Shown piece by piece: positions 49,190 through 61,039 of a stretch of DNA of 64,000 nucleotides. Both the position numbers and the translations under genes were made by a program. The notes under the pieces are model-generated. The model worked only from the letters and a program-made list of their open reading frames with translations. It searched no databases and was not told the origin of the DNA. Location: the NCBI GenBank assembly GCA_006937955.1, contig SSNP01000109.1, forward strand, positions 889,073 through 953,072. Reading direction: 5' to 3'. Position 1 is the first letter of the stretch. Each line of letters starts with the position of its first letter. This DNA comes from Pachypanchax playfairii. Its lineage: Eukaryota; Chordata; Actinopteri; Cyprinodontiformes; Aplocheilidae.

Positions 49190-52085
49190 CGATTTTTGAG
49201 CTTTTCCAGTTAGAGTTTGTCTTGAGTCCTTCTAACAAATCAGGATTTTCCATACTTGAGCAACTGCAACACGTAGACACGTGTGTTTTTTTTCTCTACA
49301 TATAGTTCAGATTTTGTTGCATTTCTGTATCAATTTTAAAGAGATTGTTCTAATATTTTGAACTGGGCTTCTGTGGAAAGACTATGAACAGTGAATGTTT
49401 TACCTGTTGTCTCATTGAAAAACCTGAATTTGAACTAATAGTTAGAAACAGAGTGGGGGTGTTTCCAAAATGGATTACCGTTCATGTGTTTTTCTAAACC
49501 TTTAAGTAGCCTTCAGTTTCTCATTAAATTGTTGTTTACATAGAATTTTGTTTTTTTTTTTGCAAATGCTAATTGCTGTTGCAGCACTTCCTGTGCAGCC
49601 TGGAGAAACATTAATGTAACACAAAAACAGTTTCAAGATTGTTAATGTTTTATTACTAACATCTACTTTGGTCTTTACCTGCACTGACTAGCCATTAACT
49701 CGTTCCAACCCCAAACTGAGGTTGTTTGTAGAGCTTTTTACTGAGGTAACAGTAAGACATGCTCATAACATTTCCACAGAAACCCCTCCAAAAGATCTGG
49801 ATGATAACTTTCAAGCCAAATTACACCGCATGCATTGATCATGATGTGTCCCACGAACATCTGAGTTTCCATTTGTCTTCAGTTTTTGTTGTTTTTGTTA
49901 GGTTTTGTTGAGTTTCATTAGGTTTTGTCCTTGTGGTCTTTTTTCCCATTGGGAAAGTAAAGTAAGAAATAAATCCTTAAAAAAAGCTTTCAGTGCGCAT
50001 TTGTTTTTAAATTTGTACAAAATAATATGAATATGCCTTAATAGTGACAGGCCTCATCATTTTATGTGCTCGCTGCAGAAGAAGATGACATTTCTTTACA
50101 ACTCTTGGAGCAAATGTTGGCCTAATTAACTAAGCAGCTCTAGCAAGTAAAATTGGCTGAAAACAGCTTTCACTTCAGCCCAGATACACGATAGTTGTTT
50201 ACCAGAAAGATATTTTTTTCCTTTCCTCCAATTCTGTTTAAAATGTCGGACTCCTCTTCTTTTTTTCAAAATCTACCACTGTATTAATTCTGAGTGGTAA
50301 ATCTTTGTTTCCATCAGGAGGATGAAAAGCTTGACAAATGATTGAACAATAACTTTGAGTGCCAGCATTTGGCAACAAGTCAGTTTTCTGTTCTGATGGA
50401 ACAGAAAACGTGATGTTAAAGTCACGAAACAATGTGAGAAGAAACACTTTGTGCAAACACTTTCAGAACATAAAAGAAACTGGTTGGAGGGGGGCCTCGA
50501 AAACTTAAAAATAAACAGCATCTCCATTTGAACAGAGTCTCTGACATTTTTAATAAAAGAGGAGACACTGCTAATGCTTTACTGCTGGATGTTCAGAGGA
50601 AAGTGTTGTGCTGGCTTTTTCTCTTTTTCAGCGTAAGGTCAGCTTCAGACTCCCAGTAGGAACACTGTCATTGTGTGCCGTTGCTGTAAGTCGATTAAGT
50701 CTGTGTGATGTCTTATTATTGCTTCGTCTCTGTATGAGATCTTCCATTTAGAAAGAAACATGTCTGTTCTCTCTACAGGTTTCCTTTTATCAAAGTCTCA
50801 GTCTATGATGTTTATGCGTCTCTGAGCTGCATCCAATTATCCGTAAGGTCAGACAGGCAAAAATCGTCTTAAAAAAAAAAAATTCACAAAAAAGTTACAA
50901 AGAATTAAACGAGATCTTTATTTGTCCTTTTCCTTTCAGCAGTGACGAGTATAAACACATTAACATCTGCTGCTAATGAATCTCCTAGACTGTAGCATCT
51001 CCTACTGAAAGGTATTGCAGTGTGAACAATTTGACTGTATAATGGAGGTCGTTTTACTTCTGTGAGACCAAATGAGACCAAACATCGGGGAAATGACAAC
51101 ACTAATGTGCCTTTCAGGACAACAACCAGAGAGAGCACCGCTCTCTTTCTTGTTTAGCACTTTAATAACTTATAAATTCGTGCTGAAGGATATTGCGGAC
51201 AGCAGCAGATAAAAAGACAGTTAGGGGTCGTGGGACCCTCGGAGATTGAGTCTGAAATCCTGTGCGACCTCTTCGGATGGGAGAGCAGGACAAAGATGAG
51301 CATCAAGGCCTGATGTGCTGCAAGCGGGGCCACGGCTCAGACTTACAGTAATGGAACGGCAAGCAGCATCAAGGACGCTTCTTAAACCTTAACACAGCCA
51401 TTGATCCCATTATATTCAGACCTTTGGTCCTTCTTGTTTCTTGTGTATTTGAGATTACTTGGACTCTGGCCTTGGTTGTCAGAGGAACACACATGTGCTG
51501 AGTAGCTTATACAAGTAGAAGCTTGTGTAAGGTGAAGTAAGTAAAAAAGTCTCTAGCTTCCCATTAATGTAGCTGCTACTTGCTTTCCCGGACAGTATAA
51601 GATAACCTACAGTGATGGTAAAAAAAAGGCTTGGCAGACACTCACAAGACACTCATTTAGATTAACAATAGCATGGCAGTTTACACTGTATCATCATTTA
51701 CCAAACAAAAGCTGAGCCAACATGCAGAACAGTATAAAAGACAAAGTACACCTCCACAATGATGAACACATTCTTCCTCATTATGTTACTTCAGCTCAGT
51801 AAGTGATTCAGACTACAGGGGAACACTTCACAGTCCTCTTAGAACTTGTCCACATGATAAAATAGTATTTCCAAAACTGTTTTTCTTTTTGTTGTTTCTG
51901 AAAATATATTCATAAACGTGAAAACGAGAAAAATCCTCATGCACACGAGTACAACCTAAAACGCTGTAGGAACTCTGCCAGGCCTGTAAGTGATGCTGTA
52001 AGCTGTCGAAAAAAGGTATGAAATAAGACGTATAGCAGAGCAGGGTATTCAACTAAAATTAGTTTCTATATATACGTATATTGAG
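49190..52085. other. Intronic DNA, nothing recognised
   Basis: AT-rich with occasional complex parts (for example 51180-51420). A T/G-rich low-complexity patch sits near 49870-49945. No gene or repeat family assigned. Confidence 0.45.
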
Positions 52086-52089
52086 CTAT

Positions 52090-52245
52090 ATGGTAAATGG
52101 TAAATGGCGTGTACTTGTATAGAGCTTTTACTCAGATCCTACAACCTCCAAAGTGCTTCACACTACAGTCTGTCATTCACCCATTCACACACACACTCAC
52201 GTTTTGATGATGAGGAACTACACACATGTTGGGACACACACTGAC
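52090..52245 (+). repeat. Fish dispersed repeat fragment next to the GATA array
   Basis: TGGTAAATGGTAAATGGCGT, CAAAGTGCTTCACACTACAG and CATTCACCCATTCACACACA are the successive hallmarks of a repeat common in teleosts. Its 3' part fades into the (GATA)n tract. Confidence 0.65.
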
Positions 52246-52262
52246 AGATATAGGGATATATG

Positions 52263-52366
<104 letters not shown>

Positions 52367-52369
52367 GTT

Positions 52370-53640
52370 ACATGTGATACGCAGATTTTGTGCTTTCAGT
52401 GGAGAATTTACACCAACCAGTTTTCTTTCTTTGTTTTTTTGAAAGTTAGCAACCTCTGATGTAGAACACCAATAAAGCCTGTATGCTGAGTACAAACAGT
52501 AAACACAACAGAAAGAAAAAGACAAAAACAGTGTGTAGCTTAAGTAGGGCTAAAAACTTCATAATTTTCAAAAAGTTGCATCCCTTTGGTCTACACTTGG
52601 TCTACTTTCACCATGGAAGACATTTTCAAACAAACATAATTCAGTGGCTCTTAACATGCCATTTCCATATGGAAATGGTTAACATAGCTATAGCTCGTGG
52701 CTCTTTGTGAAAGAAGGTAAAAGCAAACCTGTGGATACTTCTAGTCTTCTGGTCCATACTTGTACTACGTATGTTTCAAACATCTTGATTTACTTCTACT
52801 TGAGAACTGTTGAATTCACTTTAATGCTCTAAACGTCTAAACTTGGATCTACAAACATACATGTGTTACAGAGTTGAGTTACATGTTCTGATGCATTTAA
52901 TCCACATTTTCCTCCATTTATGAGCATTTCAAGCTTCAGCCAACTCACAGGGACTTTCTTAGTCATGTTTAAATTTCCAGTTATTTGGATAGTTCACATC
53001 TTATTATTAAAATTAAAAAAATAAATTCTTTAATAATCCTTCATTCTGTTTTTGTCTAAAACATCAAAAAGAAACAAATGACCAAATACAACTACAGATC
53101 ATACAAGCCCCTTACCTCCTCCCTCAAACACAAGGAAGCACCTTTTATAAATTACACTCTGAAGCACCATAAAATCTGATAAAGTTCCATCTATCCATTA
53201 ATGTTCCACCCAAGGGCACAAGAACCTTCATAACAAGATTAGGACGGATCCAGCGCATCATAATTCATATGGAGAGCTGCTGGACAACAACCTGGTCACT
53301 GGGTGGAGGTGACACTATCTGTGGCAAGCCACAGCAGACACAGACATGATCTCAGGATGATAAGTAGAGGGTGGGGCTGCATAACGTTGATACAGTACAA
53401 CAGGAAGGGTCAAAAAATAAAGTAAGGGCACAAAAAATGCAGAGCTGTTAGCATAAAGAGGGACGTAGTGCTGGTCTTTAAAGGACATCCATAAAGTCAT
53501 GGTAAAATATGAGAATCTGGTTCTATGAATTAGAAATTTAAATAAAACATCTGATAACCAAGAAAATAACATATTACCTTGGGTTTTCTTAATTTTATGA
53601 AAACTGTGTTCAACTTCAGAAGCAGTGTATAAAACATGAC
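52370..53640. other. Intronic DNA, nothing recognised
   Basis: AT-rich; no supported feature. The left end of the old Tc1 copy that follows may extend into it. Confidence 0.4.
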
Positions 53641-53654
53641 GTTCAGTCTGATGA

Positions 53655-54560
53655 AATGAATAAGATAAGCAGCAGCCAGGTGCTGATAAACATGTACCTC
53701 GGATTAAGTAGTTATCAACAAATGTGAGTATCTCTAAAAACAGATTTAGCAGTTTACTGGTCTGAGGTGTTGGTGTTAACACTTCACCAAAGAAAAAAAA
53801 AAACAGGCAATAACCTCAGTCTGTTCCTGCCCATCAATCTGGAAAGGTTTAAAGGTTGTTTCCAAACAATCTGGAGTCCATCAGACTGCAGTAAGAACCA
53901 TTATTTACAAGTGGAAAGCATTCAAGACTGTTGCCACTCTTCCTAGTATCTCATGTCATCAGGTCAGACTGTGCAATGCTCTGAAATTGCAAAAACAAAA
54001 ATCAAACAAATAAACTAAAAACCACAGTGCTTCATCTCAGACTCTACAGGGCTCAGCTAGCATTTAAAATGTTAAAGTTCATGACAGCACTATGACAAAA
54101 CCTTCAAAACTATGTCATGTTTAGAAGGCTTGCCTGGAACAAAAACACAATGTAAATTAAATTACAGGATGATCCACTATTTCGAAATTACATCTAAATA
54201 AACACAAAACCTTCTAGAGCAATTTCCCCTGGACAGATTCGACCTAAGTACCAATGGATATAATGCACATTGTCCTCTATGGAAAAAATAAAACACAATA
54301 TCAGCACTAAAATAGTTTCAAGCACATGACAAGCCATGAATCTTGTTCTAACAGTTTAATGACCATACTGTAACTACTCCATCAAGTCTACAGCAGAATG
54401 GCTGAAAAACAAATCAGTCACCAGTGGTAATGCAATGGTCCAGTCAAAGTTCAAACTTGTTGAAAGTTTGTGGAGGAAATTTAAGAGAATTTTGCAAAAA
54501 CAAAAGCTCTCAAGCGTCAATGAAGTGAAGTATCAGGAGGGGCTTTTGAACCAAAGTGTT
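53655..54560 (+). pseudogene. Old, degenerate Tc1 element (Tdr1/Tana-like lineage)
   Basis: Nucleotide matches to the Tc1 lineage of zebrafish Tdr1: the leader (CAGCAGCCAGGTGCTGATAA, TTTAGCAGTTTACTGGTCTG), then the transposase 5' part (CATCAATCTGGAAAGGTTTA, TTTCCAAACAATCTGGAGTC, TTATTTACAAGTGGAAAGCA), CATCTCAGACTCTACAGGG, GCAGAATGGCTGAAAAACAA and CAATGGTCCAGTCAAAGTTC. The frame is broken by many stops and indels, so it is long dead. This lineage is clearly different from the young element at 1-1506. Confidence 0.8.
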
Positions 54561-54579
54561 TAAGAACTCTAAGGCAGTG

Positions 54580-54770
54580 TTTTCCAATCCTCAATGCAAC
54601 ACAGTCCTGCATGTTTTAGATGTGCCCCTGCTCCAATCCAGCTGACTCTAATGAGGAAATTACCTGACAACTTGACTTTAACATCAGCAGAAGCTGCTAA
54701 TTATCCATCAATTTAAATCATGTGCTCCAAAGTAGGGAAACATCTAAAACATGCAGGGTAGGGTCACCTT
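54580..54770. mobile_element. Palindromic MITE
   Basis: Perfect 17-bp inverted arms CTGCATGTTTTAGATGT (54607-54623) and its inverse (54740-54756), with CCCTGCTCCAA beside the left arm. Structurally like the element at 32693-32830. It directly follows the old Tc1 copy. Confidence 0.7.
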
Positions 54771-55149
54771 GAAATTCTCTGTTTTCTCACCACTCATAAG
54801 TTATTTCGAGGTCTGTCTAACAGGTGTTTATGTTTTCTAATTAGTCATAATGACAAATGTAAAATGTTCATTTTTTGCATTGTTACAACTAAAGATTTGA
54901 AACATGTTATTTTCTGGTTTTTAATCATGTGACATTATCCTGTAATGAAAATATTACAGTTCAACATCTTTGATGTTTGTGAATTGTCAAAAGGGAACAG
55001 TTGGATGAATATACCTCCCTCCGGATTTAGGTGTTTGGCTTCAGCAGAGGAGTTTAAGTCTCTTAGGGTCTTGTTTATGATCAATGATAGAAGGAAACAA
55101 GAGATAAACTGAGAGTCTGTCCTCAGTAATAAGGACATTACTCTGGTCT

Positions 55150-55550
55150 GTCATGGTGAAGAAAGAGCTGAGCCAAAGGTGAAGCTATCAGTTTACTGGT
55201 CCATCTGTGTTCCAACACTGATCCAAATCATGGATTGTGACTAAAAAAATTAGATACTGGATACAAGCATCTGACATGGACTTCCTCTATAGGGTGAAAT
55301 GATTCAGCGTTGATGAGGTGAACCACTATCATCCAGAGAGAGCTTGAAGTGAAGCCACTGCTCCTCCTCATCAAAACGAGTCAGCTGAGGTGGTTTGGGT
55401 CTGATTAGGATGTCTCTGTGTTTTGCCCCTTGGGAGGTTTTCTAAGCTTGTCTTGATGGGGGAGATCTTAATGCAGACCCAAAACTCCCTGGAAGGATTA
55501 TGTCCTCTCTCTGGCCTGGGAGTGTCACTGGTCAAAGGAATTTCTGGGAT
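55150..55550 (+). pseudogene. RTE-clade (Rex3-like) LINE, 3' end fragment of the ORF
   Basis: ATGGTGAAGAAAGAGCTGAG opens a stretch matching the C-terminal region of a fish RTE-type retrotransposon: VKKELS, then a GATACAAGCATCTGACATGG (IQA.DM) segment, CCACTGCTCCTCCTCATCAA (PLLLLIK) and GGAAGGATTATGTCCTCTCT followed by GGCCTGGGA. Several frameshifts and stops break it. LINE copies are usually 5' truncated like this. The Rex3 name is from memory; the RTE type is more secure. Confidence 0.7.
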
Positions 55551-55559
55551 ACTCTCTTA

Positions 55560-58080
55560 GATTCGAGGATAAACAGTAGAACATCTTTCCTCTGCTAACA
55601 ACTCAAGTTCCTCATCTCTGCAGTTTATTCTGGATATTTTGGTTAATAGCCCCACTTCAAGGTAGATTAACTCCCACATGGTGGATCACTAATTTAAGTT
55701 CTTCCTTCACCCTCAATGAGTCTTAAGTATTATTTGTCTTAATAATTGCTTAAATGAGGGATCATTACTTTTCACTTTTATCAACATTTCAAATTATTCC
55801 TGAGGTTTTTGTTACAGAGAAGAAACTCAACAGTTTTATCTCATCTCATTCCTTTTGTCCGATCACAGTCACTTGCACTTTTGTTGTGTTTCTATAGGCA
55901 ACCTGAAGAAACCTGAGCAGGAAATACACAGTGCGCATGTTCTCAAAGGCTTTTCCTCGCATCGTCACGTTTGTTTAATAATGTTTTGGAACGAGTCTGT
56001 TAATGTGTATATAGGTCCTCTCGACTCTCCGTGTCTGCACTTAGGTTGTTTATGAGAACATTTGTTTCATCTGTAAGGCTTTATTTTCTATTATGTTACC
56101 AATTTCAACTTTGATTGGAATCGTTGTTGTTGGTCAAATTTAACAGAATCCTGTGGAACATAATTCCATCCATCTTATGGAAGGGCGTTCTAATAAAGAG
56201 ACTTTGTTGTCTCTGGTCACTATAAAAAGAAAGTGGCTTATTTAATCTCCAGCTACATTCTGTCCCAAACACATTTTAATTGAAATCTGCTTGTTTTCCG
56301 ACTCATTTTATTTTTAACAATGGTTGTTTGTAAGAACATTAATTCTTCATTTTGTTAGTTAAAGATGCTGAATGTTGCTTTGAGGCTCGAATCACAGAAA
56401 CATGCTGTTGCTGTCATTAATCTAAATTATTTCCCACAGGTCTAATGTTAGTTACTGTGTGTGTTATTGGCGACATAAAGAATATGCATAGCTGCAGTGG
56501 TTTAGATTCAGTAATACAGCTCAGTGCTGATATGCTAATTAGTCTCATGCTAATTAGGAGACACTGAACTCTCTGACAGAGCTGACATAAAACCACAGAT
56601 TAGGAGCTGAGGTGTCCACAGAGATCCATCACTCAGTGAAAAATACATATCCTGTCTAGACGCCTTATGCAATACTTTTAATCTGTAGGGACCATAGAAC
56701 CCATCAGAACCCAGGCTGCTTTTTCTAAACAGAATATAAATAAATGCTAAAAAAAACAACCAAAAAATCTTCTATAACCATAAAAACTTAAAAAATGTAT
56801 ATATGAACAATTTTTGGCTCAAAACTGAACTAATAAAAAAAAATGCTCCACTGACTCAAACATGGATGATCGTCGCACAGAGGACTGATCCTAACCCTTC
56901 ACTGTACACCAGACGCGTCAGCAGTGCGTAGCGTTTTACTCGCAAAATTAGCCACGTTTTCCTTCTCACCAGGAGTGCTTCAGATATGTATCTGGTGGAA
57001 ATTTGACTTTAATGGCGGTTATCAGCCGCGTGTTACACTTTACTGACGTTACACTTCTGTTACACGTCCAGTGGGAAGGAGGGGTAAAACAGAATATTAG
57101 GATTACTGCACATAATGTATCCAAGAGCTTCGGTCATTTTTTCATAAAGCTTGATTAATGAGCATCACATCCCAGTCACGCTGTATTTTACTTAGAGTTA
57201 AATGGTCTTCAAAGTAAAGGACAGCAGAGCGACTAGTTTATGCATCCATACAGGACATTATAGAGAAAACTGAAAGGTTTTCATAAAGTCTGCATTTAAA
57301 ACAAAAGGTTTTGTTTTTATGACACTCTGTGGACCTTAAATGTGCAAGAGAGAAGACAGATTGTTAAAGATCTCATTAAATGAGAATGTCAAACTATATA
57401 TTAGGAAATTTTGACAGTGGACCTTTCCAGCAGTGACACGTTACTCTGCACTGCGGTTTATGTTTCGCTCTGACCTCAGATTAAGAGTTTCACATTTCTG
57501 TCTCAAGGTACATCAGTTTTTTTTGCATTATTTGTTCTTAAATAGAGGATAATTGTTCTTTTAGCATGAGTCTTGCTGCTGAAGAGGCAGATGGGACTAC
57601 TGAGCGTCTTTTTTAGCACTTTAACAAATAAAAAGACAAAAGCTGAAAAGTTCTGCGCTCGTGTCTGATCGTACTTCTGTTAAAGTCCGTCTCTCTGAGG
57701 CTGTGAACGCAGTCAGAACTTTGGTGTGAGCTCTTTATTGTCTGGAAAGTTTCCCAATTTAGACGTGCAGACTGTGTGGGATGTAAAAACGAGTGATTCT
57801 GACGAGTCACCGTTCACATGCTATTAAATCTGAGTGGAGAATAAATGTCTTCGGGACACCTGGTGCCGAGGCTGCCACTGCCTGCTCTCTGGAGTTTGGT
57901 TTCTGGCTGAGAGCAGAAAGACCTTGGTGTGCAAAGACAACAGACTTGATTATGTAAGTACACAGGAAGGTCTCCAAACATTGTTGTGCTAATCACGTTA
58001 GCGGGCACGGAGTCGAGGCAGGACAGATGCTTGGCAAAGGGCGAGGAGGTTATGTTATCCTGATTAGAGGAGGTTTCCAT
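55560..58080. other. Intronic DNA, nothing recognised
   Basis: Mostly AT-rich; no supported exon, RNA gene or repeat family. Confidence 0.45.
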
Positions 58081-58082
58081 GG

Positions 58083-58096
58083 AGGGGGGGGGGGGT
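58083..58096. repeat. Poly-G run
   Basis: About 13-14 consecutive G; length in the assembly is unreliable. Confidence 0.8.
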
Positions 58097-58099
58097 CCT

Positions 58100-59165
58100 G
58101 GAGCCCGTCTCCTTCCTCAGCATCACCTTGCAGATGCAAAGCCGCCGTCTGTACTTTCTCTCACTCAGTCCTGTTAGTTTTTCTTCCATCTCTCACATGT
58201 CGGCCTTGTCTGTCTCCAGTTTTCACAACCAGTCACAATCGATTGTGTCCCCACATTCAACAGCGTCGCACATTTCTTTTCTTCTTCTGTTTTTTTTCTT
58301 TTTCTTTTTGCTATCCGCCCACAGACAGCAGTGAGCTGTCAGATGATAGTTTAATCTTTCATCTTACCGATTCACTCTGTTAAAGCTGTTAAAAACAGAT
58401 TAGCTCCTTTGTGACACGCTGGTTGGGTTTGTGGGAGAACAGAAATCCCTCAGCGGCTCGTTTGCAAATCGAAGAATGAATCTGTGCAACTGACGTGTTC
58501 ACAGAACAACTCCAGTGGAACTTAATCTCAGGGTTCCCACGCAGTCTGGAAGTAAGGGATTCATATGAGTGTTTTTCTGGTCAAAATAAGTCTGTGGAAA
58601 TAAAAAAGAAAATAGAGTTTGAAAAAAACATTTTCAAAAGTTTACAAGTTCTAAAAAACTGTTTTAACATGTGGAGAACTTTTCATAAAAGATTGACATC
58701 ATATTAGTTTTATTCTGTAAAATTTTGGAATTTAGAAAAAATAACTATGTAGAAATCTTTTCTGTATTCTTTCTTTATTTACATAAACTTTTAAATGTCT
58801 CCCTTTATACACTTTAAAGCTTGATACACAAAATAACAGAAAATTCTGTATTTAAATGCCAAATTATTTGGATAATAATATAATAATTAGATATCACTAA
58901 TAATAATACGTTACCTAACCTTTGCATTGCTGATATCTTCAGACAGGATTCCATACAGAAGGTCTTTAAATAAAACTTTAATCCTGTTAAATGGCATGAG
59001 CTCCTATTAAAGTCACATCAACTGTTATTATATCACAATAACTCATGAGTTAAATCATAAACTACATAGGGAAACAACTCCATAACGTCCATAAGGTTTT
59101 TCCGACCTCAGAAATTTGAGGTGAAAAGTTTAAAAGATGATGTAATTGAGATAATTAGAGTACGA
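58100..59165. other. Intronic DNA, nothing recognised
   Basis: Includes a T/C-rich stretch at about 58275-58312. No gene supported. Confidence 0.45.
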
Positions 59166-59168
59166 TCC

Positions 59169-59221
59169 CCCCCCCCCCCCCCCCCCCCCCCCNNNNNNNN
59201 NNCCCCCCCCCCCCCCCCCCC
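59169..59221. other. Poly-C tract with assembly gap (10 Ns)
   Basis: C runs on both sides of ten Ns (59193-59202). The gap size is a placeholder. It is about 390 bases before exon 3, so sequence may be missing from the intron here, but exon 3 itself is intact. Confidence 0.97.
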
Positions 59222-59609
59222 TTGTCCTGGTTTATTACATATCCACAGAGGTCTGAGCATTGTGTCTCCTCGGCTGCTGAAGCTGCTTCTCTTTCATAAG
59301 TACATTTCAAATGGATTGTGTTTGGGAATGCTGGGAATACTCAACCCCTCCGAGGTGTTTTAGAAGTACTTCCTCTCACCATGACTGTTTTCTGAAAGAT
59401 GTTTCTACTGAGGGAATTTATTTTAGCACTGGATCCTGCAGCCAACACATGAGGGAAAAATAAATAACCATGAAAAAACTGGTTCCTACAAAAAGTGAAA
59501 CAAACCTTTTTTATGTTTTTCAAATATAAAATACTGAGTGTGAGTTTGCTTCTCAGATAATTTGGTGAAATTGTAATTTGATGTATATTTTTGTTTTTAT
59601 CTGTTTTAG

Positions 59610-59881
59610 GGTCTTATATGTTGGTGAACTCCTCCCAGCATGCCGCGGGTCACCGTGCTCAGCTGCTGCTGCAGACACTGAGTGAAAATGACACTCACTG
59701 CGTCCAATTCAGCTACTTCCTGTACAGCCGAGACGGCCACAGTCCCGGAGCGCTGCGAGCGTACGTGAGAGTCAACGGCGGCCCGCTCGGGAATCCGGTG
59801 TGGAACGCTTCGGGGTCACATGGCAAACAGTGGCACCAGGTCGAGTTGGCCGTCAGCACCTTCTGGCCCAGCGAATATCAG
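59610..59881 (+). CDS. ptpru: PTPRU-like receptor tyrosine phosphatase, exon 3 (core of MAM domain)
   Basis: Exon of 272 bases preceded by a T-rich tract and TTTTAG. It opens in phase 1 (GG completes the Gly codon left by exon 2) and ends in phase 0 after GAATATCAG. The protein reads SYMLVNSSQHAAGHRAQLLL, then SENDTHCVQFSYFLYSRDGH, a VRVNGGPLGNPVWNASGSHG segment and AVSTFWPSEYQ. These are hallmark blocks of the R2B MAM domain, and the CVQFSYFLYSRDGHSPG block points to PTPRU. Three N-glycosylation sequons (NSS, NDT, NAS) and one MAM cysteine are visible. The fourth cysteine would be in the next exon, which I did not find before the window ends. The donor (CAG/GTCTGA) is weak after the first two bases, but the break is at the position expected for the family, directly before the VLFEA-type segment. 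Confidence 0.93.
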
Positions 59882-61035
59882 GTCTGAACTTCTTGTTCTG
59901 GGCTCGGTTTCCTGTGATGAAGGTCTTTCTCATGATAGAGATCTGCAGGCCAAATTGTAAAGCTGAAAAATGCAACATAGTGATGCTCTGTTGATCACTT
60001 CTCATTTTAGCCCAAAGGTGAATCTCGTGTTAATTACTTGCATTTGCAGTTTAATTAGTACTGACTCCCCCTGGGTATGTAGCCATTGTTAACGCTTGAG
60101 GAGCCTAACCAGATGTGACATGGGAATGCCTGGTTAGAGATTTCACCCGCTGAGGCTTTAACGCCATGTTTTCAGCCACATCTAACCCCTTGCGTGGCGT
60201 GTCATCGCTTGCTTGTCACACACTCTGACTGACAGGCGCCGCGGCGCCCCGATGTGCCGCTGCCGCCGCCGTCTGTTTATGGCTCGGACAGGTGAGCAGG
60301 AGGGTTATCCATTTATTAATCCAATATCTTCTTTCTGCAAACTCTGCTGAGCTGTCAAAAAGCAATTAGGTTGAGTAGTGTGCATTTTATCAAGAGCTGC
60401 CAATCTCTCTGACTTAATTAAATTCTGCTCAGCCCTGCGAGTTGTGACCTTCACTGTGTAAATAATAGTGCTTATAGTACAGACCTGAGGGCAGATTCAT
60501 GTGGATACTTTTCAGCCAACATGATCCGATCTGTGAATAAGGTAAACAGCTTTATGTTAACAGGAATAAACAATATAAAACATGACTCGCCCTTAAGGAG
60601 GCGTCACCGTTAATAGAGAGAAATACGTCAAGCTGAAGAAGTTCCACCCCCCCGGATGTTTTATTGAACACTGTCAGCCTCAAATCAAGAGGTTTCATAT
60701 ATTTACTGATGTTTATGTTCACAAACAGCAAAAAAGTAAAAAGAATGAATTACTGTAACCTCTCTAGAGGCGTTAAAGATGAGGACCTGATCCAATCTTG
60801 CAGCCAGAAATAATCGTAGCGATACAGTACAACAGCACGCATCACGGCTTAGTGGGGATTCTTTCTAATGGTTGTTTAATGGTTACATTTGGGGCCTATT
60901 GTTTATGTGCAGGTTCATGGAGTAAAACCTCGTTACAGTTTAAGGGTTTTCACATATCAGGACACAATGAAATGATCTGGTCTTAATCAGCTTCTAAACT
61001 GATTAAATCTAACCTCACGTTTACAGACACACTCA
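59882..61035 (+). other. ptpru: Intron downstream of exon 3, with a CpG-rich block
   Basis: Starts GTCTGA. A complex block at about 60040-60440 includes the 14-bp palindrome GGCGCCGCGGCGCC (60235-60248) and GCCGCTGCCGCCGCCGTC, unusual in this AT-rich region. The next MAM exon (VLFEA-type) was searched for by eye and not found up to the window end. Confidence 0.45.
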
Positions 61036-61039
61036 GCAG

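Noticed and set aside
53315..53782. 155-codon minus-strand ORF
   Set aside because: Partly antisense to the old Tc1 leader, no domain.
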